A DNA stretch of 64,000 bases from Asticcacaulis excentricus (lineage in GTDB: Bacteria > Pseudomonadota > Alphaproteobacteria > Caulobacterales > Caulobacteraceae): the NCBI RefSeq assembly GCF_003966695.1, contig NZ_AP018828.1:712001-776000 (forward strand), in the 5' to 3' direction. Shown here piece after piece: positions 24,698 to 33,194 of the stretch. A program made the position numbers and the translations under genes. How positions within the stretch are numbered: position 1 is the stretch's first letter; every line of letters starts with the position of its first letter. The notes beneath the pieces are model-generated. The model saw nothing but the letters and a program-made list of their open reading frames with translations. It was not told the origin of the DNA and ran no database searches.

Positions 24698-26857
24698 ATG
24701 ACCAAGGCTTTCCGGACATTCAATGCGCGCTCGGTGACGTCGTGGTGCCGCTGGATGGGCGGCGCGGCCCTGATCGCGCTGACGGCCGGGATGGCCCTGT
24801 CGCCCGTTCTGGCGCAGGATACGACATCGGCACCGCGTCCTTATCAGGCGGGGCTTATCACCGAAGCCGACCGCGCCACGCTGAAACAGGCGCTGGAGGC
24901 GGCGCGCAGCAAGAATTTCGCTCTGGCCGAGTCTCTGCGCGGCAGCTTAAGCGATCCGGTAGCGCGCAAAATCGTGCAGTGGGCCATTATCAACACGGAC
25001 GGCGACATCTATGGGTTTGCCGCGCTCGATGGCGCGCGCCGTGATCTGTGGGGCTGGCCGCGCGAGCAGAAGCGCCAGTTGGCGGCCGAAAAGCAGATCG
25101 GGAACGGAAGTCTGACGCCGCAGCAGACCATCGACTGGTTCAAAGGCGCGCCGCCCTTGTCGGTCGATGGGGCTATGGCCCTGATCAGCGCCTATGAGCG
25201 CGTAGGTCAGACGACCGAAGCCGCAGCGCTGGCGCGCGCATGGTGGCGGGATCAGGCCTTTGACGCAACCGATCAGTCGCGCTTTCAGGCCAGCTTTGGC
25301 CGCTATCTGACGACAGAGGACCACAAGGCGCGCCTCACCACCCTGTTGCTGGGCACGCAAGGGCCCGCCACCAATGCCATGCTACCGCTGGTCGATGAAA
25401 CCAGCCGCAAGGTGGCCACGGCCGCCATGGCCCTGCGCTCCGGTTCGGCGGCGGGTGTCACCCTGTACGAACAGGCGCTGGCCGTCAGCCCGCGCAACCC
25501 GGTGCTGGCCTATGAGCGCCTGCGTTCGCTGCGCCGCGCCAAGCTGGAGACGCTGGGCTTTGGCCTGCTGGCCGACCTGCCGCCTGCCCCGGCGTCGGAC
25601 GCGGCCATGAGCAATCTGTGGGTCGAGCGCCTGTCCTATTTCCGCGCCGCGCTCAAGGCCCGCAACTATCAGGCCGCCTATGAGGCGATGAACGGCGGCG
25701 GCTTCCCCAACGGCGAAAAGAAGGCCGAAGGCGAGTTTTTTGCCGGATGGACCGCCCTGATTCGCCTCAATCGCCCCGATCTGGCCCTGCCCCACTTCGA
25801 AAAAGTCCGCGAAGCCGGCACCTCGCCCATTACCCGCAGCCGCGCCCACTACTGGCTGGGTCGCGCCTATGAGGCCCGCGCCCAAGCCGGTGACGCCGAA
25901 AAGGCGCACACCCATTTCGTCGAAGGCGGTCAGTTCATCTACGCCTTCTACGGTCAACTGGCCGCCGAAAAGGCCGGTGTGAAGGCCATCACCCTGGGCA
26001 AGGACCCCGTGCCGACCGCCGCCGACCGTGCGCGTTTTGAAAACCGTGACATGGTCAAGGCCGCGAAGATTCTGGGGCAGAGCGGAGAACGCGACCTGTT
26101 CAACGCCCTGATTCTGGCGCTGGACGACGTGCTGCCGTCCGCCGAGGAGCAGGCCCTGCTGGTCGATCTGGCCGGGACCTATGGCACGCAGGATCTGGCC
26201 ATGCGCGCGGCGCGCGTCTCTCAGCAACGCGGCTTCTACCTGCCCGAACGCGCCTATCCGCTGCGTGCGCTGCCCGCTGTCAAATCGCCCGAAGGCTCTT
26301 TTGTACTGGCCATCACCCGTCAGGAATCGGGCTTTGACCCGATGGTGCGCTCGGGCGCCAATGCGCGCGGCATGATGCAACTTATACCCCCCACCGCAAA
26401 AGGCGTGGCGCGGCGCATGTCGCTGACCTATTCCGACTCGATGCTGTACGATCCTGACTACAATATGCAGTTGGGGGCCTATCACCTCGGGGAACTGGTG
26501 GATCGCTTCGGCGGTTCCTACGTCATGGCCGCCGCTGGCTACAATGCCGGGCCGAATCGTCCGCCGCAGTGGATCATCGACTGCGGCGATCCGCGTGGCG
26601 AAACGGCCGACCCCATCGCCTTTATCGAGTGCGCCCCCTTTACCGAGACGCGCAACTACATGATGCGGGTAATGGAAAACAACGCCGTCTATCGCGCCCG
26701 CCTCAATGGCGGCACCGCGCCCCTGACGCCAATGGCCGACCTGAAACGCGGCATGATCATCGCCTACACACCGCAAACGGGCGACAGCGAGGATACGGGC
26801 AGCCTGCCAACCGGACCGGTCAACTATAATGACCTGAAAGCGACGTCAGGGAACTGA
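24698..26857 (+). CDS. slt: Periplasmic lytic transglycosylase (Slt70-like)
   Basis: The enzyme cleaves peptidoglycan glycan strands to 1,6-anhydro-muropeptides. The 719-aa protein starts at the ATG at 24698, which follows GAGG and opens a clear signal peptide (about residues 1-40, cut near VLA-QD). A long helical superhelical region (about 50-540) is followed by the SLT domain with the catalytic Glu in AITRQESGFDP, then GARGMMQLIPPT-like (ANARGMMQLIPPTAKGVA) and AAGYNAGP. The in-frame start at 24596 would spoil the signal peptide. The 3' end overlaps the convergent ABC ATPase gene by 38 nt. Confidence 0.93.
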   Translation: MTKAFRTFNARSVTSWCRWMGGAALIALTAGMALSPVLAQDTTSAPRPYQAGLITEADRATLKQALEAARSKNFALAESLRGSLSDPVARKIVQWAIINTDGDIYGFAALDGARRDLWGWPREQKRQLAAEKQIGNGSLTPQQTIDWFKGAPPLSVDGAMALISAYERVGQTTEAAALARAWWRDQAFDATDQSRFQASFGRYLTTEDHKARLTTLLLGTQGPATNAMLPLVDETSRKVATAAMALRSGSAAGVTLYEQALAVSPRNPVLAYERLRSLRRAKLETLGFGLLADLPPAPASDAAMSNLWVERLSYFRAALKARNYQAAYEAMNGGGFPNGEKKAEGEFFAGWTALIRLNRPDLALPHFEKVREAGTSPITRSRAHYWLGRAYEARAQAGDAEKAHTHFVEGGQFIYAFYGQLAAEKAGVKAITLGKDPVPTAADRARFENRDMVKAAKILGQSGERDLFNALILALDDVLPSAEEQALLVDLAGTYGTQDLAMRAARVSQQRGFYLPERAYPLRALPAVKSPEGSFVLAITRQESGFDPMVRSGANARGMMQLIPPTAKGVARRMSLTYSDSMLYDPDYNMQLGAYHLGELVDRFGGSYVMAAAGYNAGPNRPPQWIIDCGDPRGETADPIAFIECAPFTETRNYMMRVMENNAVYRARLNGGTAPLTPMADLKRGMIIAYTPQTGDSEDTGSLPTGPVNYNDLKATSGN

Positions 26858-27599
26858 CCGGGCTGGCCGCAAGGTGCAGGGCGGGGCCGTCATCACTGGG
26901 GCGGAACCCACCGTTCAGGTGGAAAACCTCAGCCAGCAAAGGCGGTGTGAAGACCTCTTCAGGCGCGCCAAACCCCGCCACGCGCCCGTCGTGCATGACG
27001 CACACCGCATCGCAGAAGGCCGCCGCCAGCCCCAGATCGTGCAGGCTGGCGATCACGACATGGCCGCGTGCGGCGGCGGCCTTCAGCACACCCAACCCCT
27101 GACGCTGCCATGCCGGATCAAGCGCCGTCAGGGGCTCATCGAGCAGCAGGACCGGACAGTCCGTCGCCAGCAACCGCGCCAGCAGCACCCGCGCCTTTTG
27201 CCCGCCCGACAACGAAAAGACCCGCCGATGCGCCGCCTCGCTCAAGCCCACGTCACGCAATGCGGCCTCGGCGCGCGCTTCGGCATCGCGAAAGCGCTGC
27301 GCGCCCAGTTGCACAATCTCACGCACCGCCAGATCCCAACTGATGCTGCGCGTCTGCGGCAGATAGCCAATCCGCGCCGCGCGTTCGGACAGGGAGAGGG
27401 ACGACAGGGCGTGATCGTCGATCCGCACGGCACCCTCTGACGGCGCCACCAACCCCGCCAGCGCCCGCAAAAGCGTTGTCTTGCCCGACCCATTCGGCCC
27501 GACCAGCCCGTAAAGGCGTCCGGGCTCGAAACGCAGAGACACGTCGCGGACGGCTTCGGTCTGCCCCAGACGGACGCTAAGGCTGTGTGTCTCGATCAT
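26820..27599 (-). CDS. ABC transporter ATP-binding protein, iron-complex/B12 type
   Basis: The 259-aa ATPase drives the importer formed with the next two upstream genes. Visible motifs are Walker A GPNGSGKTT (about 35-43), Q-loop YLPQTRSISWD (about 79), signature FSLSGGQKARVLLARL (about 128), Walker B VLLLDEP and the switch SLHDLGLA. The ATG at 27599 overlaps the permease stop (ATGA); the longer frame to 27980 lies inside the permease gene in another frame. The substrate (ferric siderophore, haem or cobalamin) is not resolved. Confidence 0.92.
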   Translation of the reverse strand: MIETHSLSVRLGQTEAVRDVSLRFEPGRLYGLVGPNGSGKTTLLRALAGLVAPSEGAVRIDDHALSSLSLSERAARIGYLPQTRSISWDLAVREIVQLGAQRFRDAEARAEAALRDVGLSEAAHRRVFSLSGGQKARVLLARLLATDCPVLLLDEPLTALDPAWQRQGLGVLKAAAARGHVVIASLHDLGLAAAFCDAVCVMHDGRVAGFGAPEEVFTPPLLAEVFHLNGGFRPSDDGPALHLAASPVSSLTSLSGHYS

Positions 27600-28576
27600 C
27601 CCTGCACCCATTCCTTCGCGCTTTTCCAGGCCAGAATTGCGAACAGCGGCGCGCCGATCAGCGAGGTCAGCACCCCCAGTCGAATATCCGTCGAGGTCGG
27701 CAGCAGGCGCACCGCGCCATCGGCCAGCAGCACCATTACCCCGCCCGCCAGTCCAGAAGGCGCGATCAGTCGATAGGGGTCGCGCACGCCCAGACCCCGC
27801 ACCAGATGTGGCGCGGCCAGCCCGACAAAGCCGATTACTCCCGACACGGCGACGGCCAGCCCGGCCAGTACGCTGATGGCGACAACCGACAGGGCCGCCA
27901 GTTGGCGCAGATCGACGCCTTGCGAGCGCGCCGTGTCTTCGCCGAGCGTCAGCAACCTCAGGCCCGGCCCCACCCGCCACAGCATAAGCGCGGACAGCAA
28001 AAGCCCCCCCGCCGCCATGGCCGCATCCGTCCAGCTACGGTTTTCGACCGAGCCCATCATCCAGCCCAGAATTTCGGCGGTGGTCACCGGCGAGGGCGAC
28101 AAATTGAAGACCAGCGCCATCAGCGCCCCGGTCAGGCTCGACAAACCGACCCCCAGAAGAATCAGGGCCTGCCGATCCGGAAAGCGGCTGACAAAGGCCA
28201 GAATAATCAGCGAAACGCCGCCGGCAAACAGCAGGGCAAAGCCTTCGACCGCGCCGGGCGTCAGGCCCAGCCCCAGCACGATGGCGACCGCTGCCCCCAG
28301 ACCGGCCCCGCCCGACACGCCCATCAGGCCGGGCTCGGCCAGCGGGTTGCGGAAATAGCCCTGCGCCACCGCGCCGGCCACCCCCAACATGGCCCCGACC
28401 AGCAGCGCACACAGATTACGCGGCAGGCGTATCTGCCACAGGATGTCTCCGGCCAGACTGCCGGGCGCGCGCAAGGCCTCGGCATAGTCGGCGGGCCTCA
28501 GCGCCACCTCGCCCATGCCCATCAGCAGGACCAGCAACAGAGCCGCCGAAAGGGCCAGAATGATTCCTATTTTCAA
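27596..28576 (-). CDS. FecCD/BtuC-family ABC transporter permease
   Basis: The 326-aa integral membrane protein has about nine to ten helices. It has the FecCD features RLPRNLCALLVGAMLGVAGAV (about 52-72, in two overlapping motifs), NPLAEPGLMGVSGGAGLGA and the C-terminal PHLVRGLGVRDPYRLIAPSG. The start is a TTG at 28574-28576 overlapping the binding-protein stop (TTGA), with a GGAG upstream. It forms the pore with the ATPase downstream. Confidence 0.92.
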   Translation of the reverse strand: MKIGIILALSAALLLVLLMGMGEVALRPADYAEALRAPGSLAGDILWQIRLPRNLCALLVGAMLGVAGAVAQGYFRNPLAEPGLMGVSGGAGLGAAVAIVLGLGLTPGAVEGFALLFAGGVSLIILAFVSRFPDRQALILLGVGLSSLTGALMALVFNLSPSPVTTAEILGWMMGSVENRSWTDAAMAAGGLLLSALMLWRVGPGLRLLTLGEDTARSQGVDLRQLAALSVVAISVLAGLAVAVSGVIGFVGLAAPHLVRGLGVRDPYRLIAPSGLAGGVMVLLADGAVRLLPTSTDIRLGVLTSLIGAPLFAILAWKSAKEWVQG

Positions 28577-29385
28577 GATATTTTCTCCGCCAGCTCAGGC
28601 AGGCCAAACGCCGCGTACCACGCACTGCACGCCAGCATCGGGCTGGGGATGGTCACTTGCGCCGCCCGCTCGATTCGCGCCCGCACGAGCGGATGCCGCC
28701 CCGGCGCCCGCCGCATGGCATAGGCATCCTCATAGAAGCCCAGCGCATAGACCTCCGCCTTTTCGCTTAAGAACACTTCGGGTGACAGATAGTAGAAATA
28801 GGGTTGCGACGCCACCAGCCTGTGGCCGGTCGCACCGATAACCTGACCCACCCAGGTCTCGGCTCCCGCCGAAAAACCGGAAGGGGTGTAATAGAGGACC
28901 GTTCGCGGGCGTTCCGGTACCGGCACCTTTGCCAGAGCCGCCGTCATGTCTTGCGCTTCGCGTGCCCCGGCCTGCGCCACGCCCAGTTGTGCTGCCACGT
29001 TTTTGACCTCGGCCTCCGCCTCAGAAAAAGTCGAAATCTCATTGATTTGTATAATTTTTATGCCATTTGCCTGTGCCTGCTTGATCAGTCGGGCATCGCC
29101 GCCCCAGGTGCGGACAAGGGCATCGGGTTTCAGCGCCAGTAGCGCCTCCAGCGTCGGCCGACGCAGCGGGGTCGCCCCGACCCGTGCGCGGTAAAAACTG
29201 TCCTGATGGCGGGCGCGCGGCGACAGGCTGAGGATACGGTCAGGAGGCAGGAGCGCCAGCGCGTACTGATCGGCGCACATATCCAGAGATACGACACGCA
29301 AGGGTTTAGCCCCGGCGCCACACGCAAAAAGGCCAAAACCGCCCAAAAACAACCAAAGAATGATATTTCTCACCCGATTTACCAC
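28573..29385 (-). CDS. Periplasmic binding protein of an iron-complex/B12-type ABC importer
   Basis: The 270-aa protein has an N-terminal signal (about residues 8-26) ending AGAKP, then LRVVSLDMCADQYALALL and ILSLSP typical of the BtuF/FhuD class (periplasmic binding protein fold with a helical linker, about 120-150). It is the first gene of the three-gene operon. No cobalamin riboswitch fits in the 68-base upstream gap, and no TonB receptor is adjacent, so cobalamin is not favoured over ferric or haem ligands. The start is a GTG; a second GTG 12 nt downstream is also possible. Confidence 0.85.
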   Translation of the reverse strand: MVNRVRNIILWLFLGGFGLFACGAGAKPLRVVSLDMCADQYALALLPPDRILSLSPRARHQDSFYRARVGATPLRRPTLEALLALKPDALVRTWGGDARLIKQAQANGIKIIQINEISTFSEAEAEVKNVAAQLGVAQAGAREAQDMTAALAKVPVPERPRTVLYYTPSGFSAGAETWVGQVIGATGHRLVASQPYFYYLSPEVFLSEKAEVYALGFYEDAYAMRRAPGRHPLVRARIERAAQVTIPSPMLACSAWYAAFGLPELAEKIS

Positions 29386-29453
29386 CTTAGGTTAGTTATC
29401 CACAGGGCTATTTTCGGTCTTAAGTTGTACCCCTCAGGCCGTGGGGGGGAAAC

Positions 29454-30911
29454 ATGCCGCCGGAACCTAAACGCATAGCCGTCGAGCACGCGGCCCTCGC
29501 CGACAGCGCGCGGCCGAACCTATACGTCGTCTCCGATTCCGCAAGAGGCATAGCCGCACTTGATCCGCGTTTTTCGGCGCAATCACCCCCGGTCGTCTGG
29601 CAGTGGGCGTCGCTGATGGTGTTAAGCCTGACGCTCATCAGCGGTCTGTGGCTGGCGTTCGATGCGGTAACGCAATGTCTTTACGGTCTGTGCTGGGCGC
29701 TATTCATGACAAATGCGACCTTCAGACTGACCGCCTCTCTCACCCCCCGCAGACCGTACACCGTCCCGCCCCTGACCGATGGCCAACTGCCCGTCTATAC
29801 GGTGATTGTCGCCCTGTACAAGGAAGCGGCCATAGCGCCGCAACTGATCTGCGCCCTCGAAGCTCTCGACTATCCGCGTCACAAACTGGAAATTCTGTTT
29901 GCGCTCGAAGACGACGATGCCGAAACGCTGATCGCCTTTGAGGGCCTTCTGGACCGCGACCGCCATCCGCATCGCCACCATATGCGCGTTGTACGGGTCG
30001 AAAGCGGCACGCCGCGCACCAAGCCGCGTGCCCTGAACCTTGCCCTGAGCCGCGCGTGCGGTGATCTTATGGCCATCTATGACGCCGAAGACATCCCGGC
30101 ATCGTCACAGTTGCGCGAAGCGGCCGCCGCCTTTGCCGACCTGCCTGAGGATATCGCCTGCCTTCAGGCCCCGTTGCGGCCCGCCGGGTCGCGCGGCTTC
30201 ATAGCCCGGCAATTCGCCGCCGAATACGCCGTGCATTTCGACGTGTTGCTGCCGGCCCTGCACCGCTTCGGCCTGACCTTCCCGCTGGGCGGCACCAGCA
30301 ACCATTTCCGCGCCCCAGCGCTGAAAGCCGTCGGAGCCTGGGATGCCCACAATGTCACCGAAGATGCCGACCTGGCCTATCGTCTGGTGCGGTGTGGCTA
30401 TGGCTGCGGCCTGATTGAGGCCCCGACCCGTGAAAGCCCGCCTGAGGATACACGCGCCTGGTTGCCTCAGCGCACACGCTGGATCAAGGGCCATATGCAA
30501 ACCCTGCTGGTGCACACCCGTAGCCTTAGCGATTTACCCGTCATGACCATCCTTGGTCTGATGCTGAGTCTTGGCCTGAACGTCTTCTCGGCCCTGTGCT
30601 ACGCCCCGTTCATGGCGCTGACGCTCGCTCAGGGACTATTGCATCTGTGGCAACCCGATCTTGGCGGCATAGGCTTGCCCGATCTGATCCTTCTGGTGTG
30701 CGGGATGGGCTTTGCGCAGATCGCGCTCGATATCGGCGCCCGCCGCGCGGGCTTGAAACTCAGCCTATGGGATCGTCTGGGGCTGCCTGTCTATTGGGGC
30801 CTGCAATCCTTCGGCGCGTTGTTCGCGCTTTATCAGCTTGTCGTTCGGCCTTTCCACTGGGACAAGACCGAGCACGCCCCGTCCGAAGCCGCGATGACAA
30901 ACCCCTCATAG
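29454..30911 (+). CDS. Membrane glycosyltransferase family 2, cellulose synthase-like
   Basis: The 485-aa protein has an N-terminal pair of membrane helices (about 48-95), a GT-A catalytic domain (about 115-350) and C-terminal helices (about 365-465). Catalytic features are ALEDDDAETL, the DxD-like AIYDAEDIP, TEDADLAYRL and the processive QxxRW motif in WLPQRTRWIKGH. It lacks a visible PilZ domain. Such enzymes extend or transfer sugars across the inner membrane; the polymer is unknown. No other polysaccharide genes adjoin it. Confidence 0.88.
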   Translation: MPPEPKRIAVEHAALADSARPNLYVVSDSARGIAALDPRFSAQSPPVVWQWASLMVLSLTLISGLWLAFDAVTQCLYGLCWALFMTNATFRLTASLTPRRPYTVPPLTDGQLPVYTVIVALYKEAAIAPQLICALEALDYPRHKLEILFALEDDDAETLIAFEGLLDRDRHPHRHHMRVVRVESGTPRTKPRALNLALSRACGDLMAIYDAEDIPASSQLREAAAAFADLPEDIACLQAPLRPAGSRGFIARQFAAEYAVHFDVLLPALHRFGLTFPLGGTSNHFRAPALKAVGAWDAHNVTEDADLAYRLVRCGYGCGLIEAPTRESPPEDTRAWLPQRTRWIKGHMQTLLVHTRSLSDLPVMTILGLMLSLGLNVFSALCYAPFMALTLAQGLLHLWQPDLGGIGLPDLILLVCGMGFAQIALDIGARRAGLKLSLWDRLGLPVYWGLQSFGALFALYQLVVRPFHWDKTEHAPSEAAMTNPS

Positions 30912-30961
30912 CCTTGACAGGAAGATTTGACGCGGGCGGCGGCGGGCGGTATGGCCAGCGC

Positions 30962-31894
30962 ATGACCGAGATCAGCCCGACGCCCCTGACCCTGCGCACC
31001 CTGCCGTGGCGCGACTATGCCCTGATTGACTCCGGCAAGGGACTGAAGCTCGAACGCTATGGCGACTATCTGGTCATCCGGCCGGAGCCACAATGCTGGT
31101 GGTCGCCGAAATATCCTGAGTTGTGGGACAAGGCCGACGCGGTTTTTGACGCCGAAAACGAGGACGAGGATGGCGGCCGCTGGTCCTTCCGTCGCCGCCC
31201 GGACGAGCAATGGGCCTTAGGCTATGACCGCGTCAAATTTTATGGCCGCTTCACCGCCTTCCGCCACCTTGCCTTCTTCCCGGAACAGGCCGCCAACTGG
31301 GCGTGGCAGAAGACCGCCATCGAAGCGCGCAACGACCAGCCGCGCGTCCTCAACCTGTTTGGCTATACGGGCGTCGCCAGCCTTGTCTGCGCCGCCGCCG
31401 GCGCGCGTGTCACCCACGTCGATGCCTCCAAGAAATCCGTCGCCTATGCCCGTGACAATGCTGCCCTGTCCGGCATGGAAGACGCCCCCATCCGCTGGAT
31501 CGTCGAAGACGCCCGCAAATACGTGCAGCGCGAGGTCAAGCGCGGCTCCAAATACGAAGGCATCATCCTCGATCCGCCGAAATACGGACGCGGCCCGACC
31601 GGCGAAGTGTGGCGGCTGTTCGAAGACCTGCCCGAACTGCTCGACCTGTGCGCGCAGCTTCTGTCGGATGATGCGGCCTTCTTCTTGCTCAACGCCTATG
31701 CGGCGCGTGTCTCAGGCCCGGCCCTGGCCCATCTGATGGCCGAAACGATTGGCCAGCGTCACGGCCGTATCGACTATGGCGAACTGACTTTGTGCGAAGA
31801 CCCGAAGACGCCCAAAGGCGCGAAAGCATCCCCGGTCGCCCCGCGCGAATTCGGCATGTCCTTCTTTGCGCGCTGGATGAAGGACCCGGTCTAA
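30962..31894 (+). CDS. Class I SAM-dependent methyltransferase (RlmI/RlmK-like)
   Basis: The 310-aa protein has a SAM-binding Rossmann fold: motif I LNLFGYTGVASLVCAAAG (about 122-139), HVDASKKSVAYARDNAALSG, and motif IV ILDPPKYGRGP (about 200). These are characteristic of 23S rRNA m5C/m2G methyltransferases of the COG1092 type. The ATG at 30962 is favoured; the longer frame to 30596 overlaps the glycosyltransferase gene. It is followed 4 nt later by a second RNA methyltransferase gene. Confidence 0.88.
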   Translation: MTEISPTPLTLRTLPWRDYALIDSGKGLKLERYGDYLVIRPEPQCWWSPKYPELWDKADAVFDAENEDEDGGRWSFRRRPDEQWALGYDRVKFYGRFTAFRHLAFFPEQAANWAWQKTAIEARNDQPRVLNLFGYTGVASLVCAAAGARVTHVDASKKSVAYARDNAALSGMEDAPIRWIVEDARKYVQREVKRGSKYEGIILDPPKYGRGPTGEVWRLFEDLPELLDLCAQLLSDDAAFFLLNAYAARVSGPALAHLMAETIGQRHGRIDYGELTLCEDPKTPKGAKASPVAPREFGMSFFARWMKDPV

Positions 31895-31898
31895 GCCC

Positions 31899-32693
31899 AT
31901 GTCTATAAAGCAGATTACTTCCCTAACCAACCAGACAATCAAGGACATCCGCGCCCTGCATATGCGCAAGGAGCGCGAGGCCACCAAGCAGTTTCTGGCC
32001 GAGGGTCTGAAGATCATTATCGACGCGCTGGATCAGGGGATCGCGCCGCAGATCCTGATCTATGGCAAGGACGCCGATCACCACCCTCTGCTTCAGCGCG
32101 CCATTGACGAGACGCTGAAAGCCCGCGGGCAGGTGCTTGAGGTGACGCGCGACATCCTCGAAAAGATCTCGCGCAAGGAAAACCCGCAGATGGTGCTGGC
32201 GGTCTTTGCCCAGCGCATCCGGCGTCTGTCGGAGATTGACCCGGACAGCCATGAGGTCTGGGTAGCGCTGGAGCAGGTGCGCGATCCCGGCAATCTGGGG
32301 ACCATCATCCGCACCGCCGACGCGGCAGCCATCGGCGGCGTCATCCTGATAGGGGATTGCGTCGATCCGTTCAGCGTCGAAACCGTGCGCGCCACCATGG
32401 GCTCGATCTTCGCCCTGCCCATCGTCAAATGCACACGCGAGGAATTTATCGCCGATCGCGGCCGCTGGACCGGCTCCGTCGTCGGCACCTTACTGACCGC
32501 CAAACACGATCACCGCAGCGCGCCGTACAAACGCCCGACGCTGTTGCTGATGGGCACCGAGCAGTCGGGCCTGACGCCGGAGATTGCCGATACCTGCGAC
32601 CTGCACGTCAAGATCCCGATGCGCGGCCGCGCCGACAGCCTCAACCTGTCGGTGGCCACGGGCATTATGATTTATGCCGCCTGCGGCCTGTAG
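31899..32693 (+). CDS. TrmH/SpoU-family RNA 2'-O-methyltransferase
   Basis: The 264-aa protein has an N-terminal SpoU substrate-binding region (about 1-95) and the trefoil-knot domain. Motif 1 is VRDPGNLGTIIRTADAA (about 125-141), motif 2 LLMGTEQSGLT (about 217-227), and motif 3 IPMRGRADSLNLSVATGIM (about 239-257). It likely methylates ribose in 23S rRNA or tRNA; the target nucleotide is unknown. It is adjacent to the preceding methyltransferase and probably co-transcribed. Confidence 0.91.
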   Translation: MSIKQITSLTNQTIKDIRALHMRKEREATKQFLAEGLKIIIDALDQGIAPQILIYGKDADHHPLLQRAIDETLKARGQVLEVTRDILEKISRKENPQMVLAVFAQRIRRLSEIDPDSHEVWVALEQVRDPGNLGTIIRTADAAAIGGVILIGDCVDPFSVETVRATMGSIFALPIVKCTREEFIADRGRWTGSVVGTLLTAKHDHRSAPYKRPTLLLMGTEQSGLTPEIADTCDLHVKIPMRGRADSLNLSVATGIMIYAACGL

Positions 32694-32700
32694 GTCACCT

Positions 32701-32739
32701 CTCATACCAGCGGTCATAAAGAATGACCGCTGGTATGAG
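32701..32739. repeat. Perfect 17-bp-arm palindrome (ATACCA element, copy 1)
   Basis: The arms 32701-32717 and 32723-32739 are perfectly complementary around a 5-nt loop. The inner 33 bp (32704-32736) have the same layout as the element at 56697-56729: ATACCA, two bases, GGTCAT, 5-nt loop, ATGAC, three bases, TGGTAT. It lies 8 nt after the methyltransferase stop but has no T tract, so it looks like a repeat more than a terminator. Confidence 0.8.
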
Positions 32740-32870
32740 CCGGTCCATCGAACAGACGGGTTTCATTACATATTTGTCATTCAGTTTACGTTCAGATTCA
32801 GGGCAGTATGCCTCAGGTGGGGCTTGGGCTGGGTGCTTGGTCCCCTGTACCAACAATGGGATCAACACCA

Positions 32871-33011
32871 ATGAAACTGACCTTGAAACTTCTGGCGGTA
32901 GCGGCCGTGGCCGTGACGCTTTCCGGATGCCTGATGTATCTGGAAGGGAGGGCCGACGACAGCCAGGCCTTGCAGCCCAAAAGCGCTCTTACCCTTAAAA
33001 CGCGCGGATAA
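32871..33011 (+). CDS. Small lipoprotein (46 aa)
   Basis: The protein begins MKLTLKLLAVAAVAVTLSGC, a signal sequence ending in a lipobox (LSGC, Cys20), followed by 26 residues. The mature part is tiny and has no known domain. A second, similar lipoprotein gene follows 39 nt downstream. The surface or periplasmic role is unknown. Confidence 0.65.
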   Translation: MKLTLKLLAVAAVAVTLSGCLMYLEGRADDSQALQPKSALTLKTRG

Positions 33012-33050
33012 ACCGCCGTTCCTTCCTCCCCTTACCCAGAAAGATCAGAC

Positions 33051-33194
33051 ATGAAATCGCTTATCCTCAAAGTGGCCGCCCTCACCGTCCTCGCCGCCAG
33101 CCTGTCGGGCTGCGTCGTCATCGTCAAAGACGATCAGTCGAAGCCCATCCACAACCACGAAACCAAGACGACCACGACCAAGACTCAGGCGTAG
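33051..33194 (+). CDS. Small lipoprotein (47 aa)
   Basis: This short frame reads MKSLILKVAALTVLAASLSG followed by Cys21, a clear lipobox, and a 26-residue polar tail ending in a Thr/Lys-rich stretch (KTTTTKTQA). It resembles its upstream neighbour in size and signal sequence, suggesting an old duplication. Its last 10 nt overlap the convergent GST gene. Confidence 0.6.
   Translation: MKSLILKVAALTVLAASLSGCVVIVKDDQSKPIHNHETKTTTTKTQA

Noticed and set aside
27600-27980. Upstream extension of the ABC ATPase frame
   Set aside because: It lies inside the permease gene in another frame; the ATG at 27599 overlaps the permease stop and begins the family N-terminus.
29386-29453. Cobalamin riboswitch upstream of the BtuF-like gene
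   Set aside because: Only 68 bases separate the divergent starts, too short for a B12 riboswitch, and no B12-box-like block is seen.
30596-30961. Upstream extension of the RlmI-like methyltransferase
   Set aside because: It overlaps the glycosyltransferase gene out of frame and adds no family sequence.
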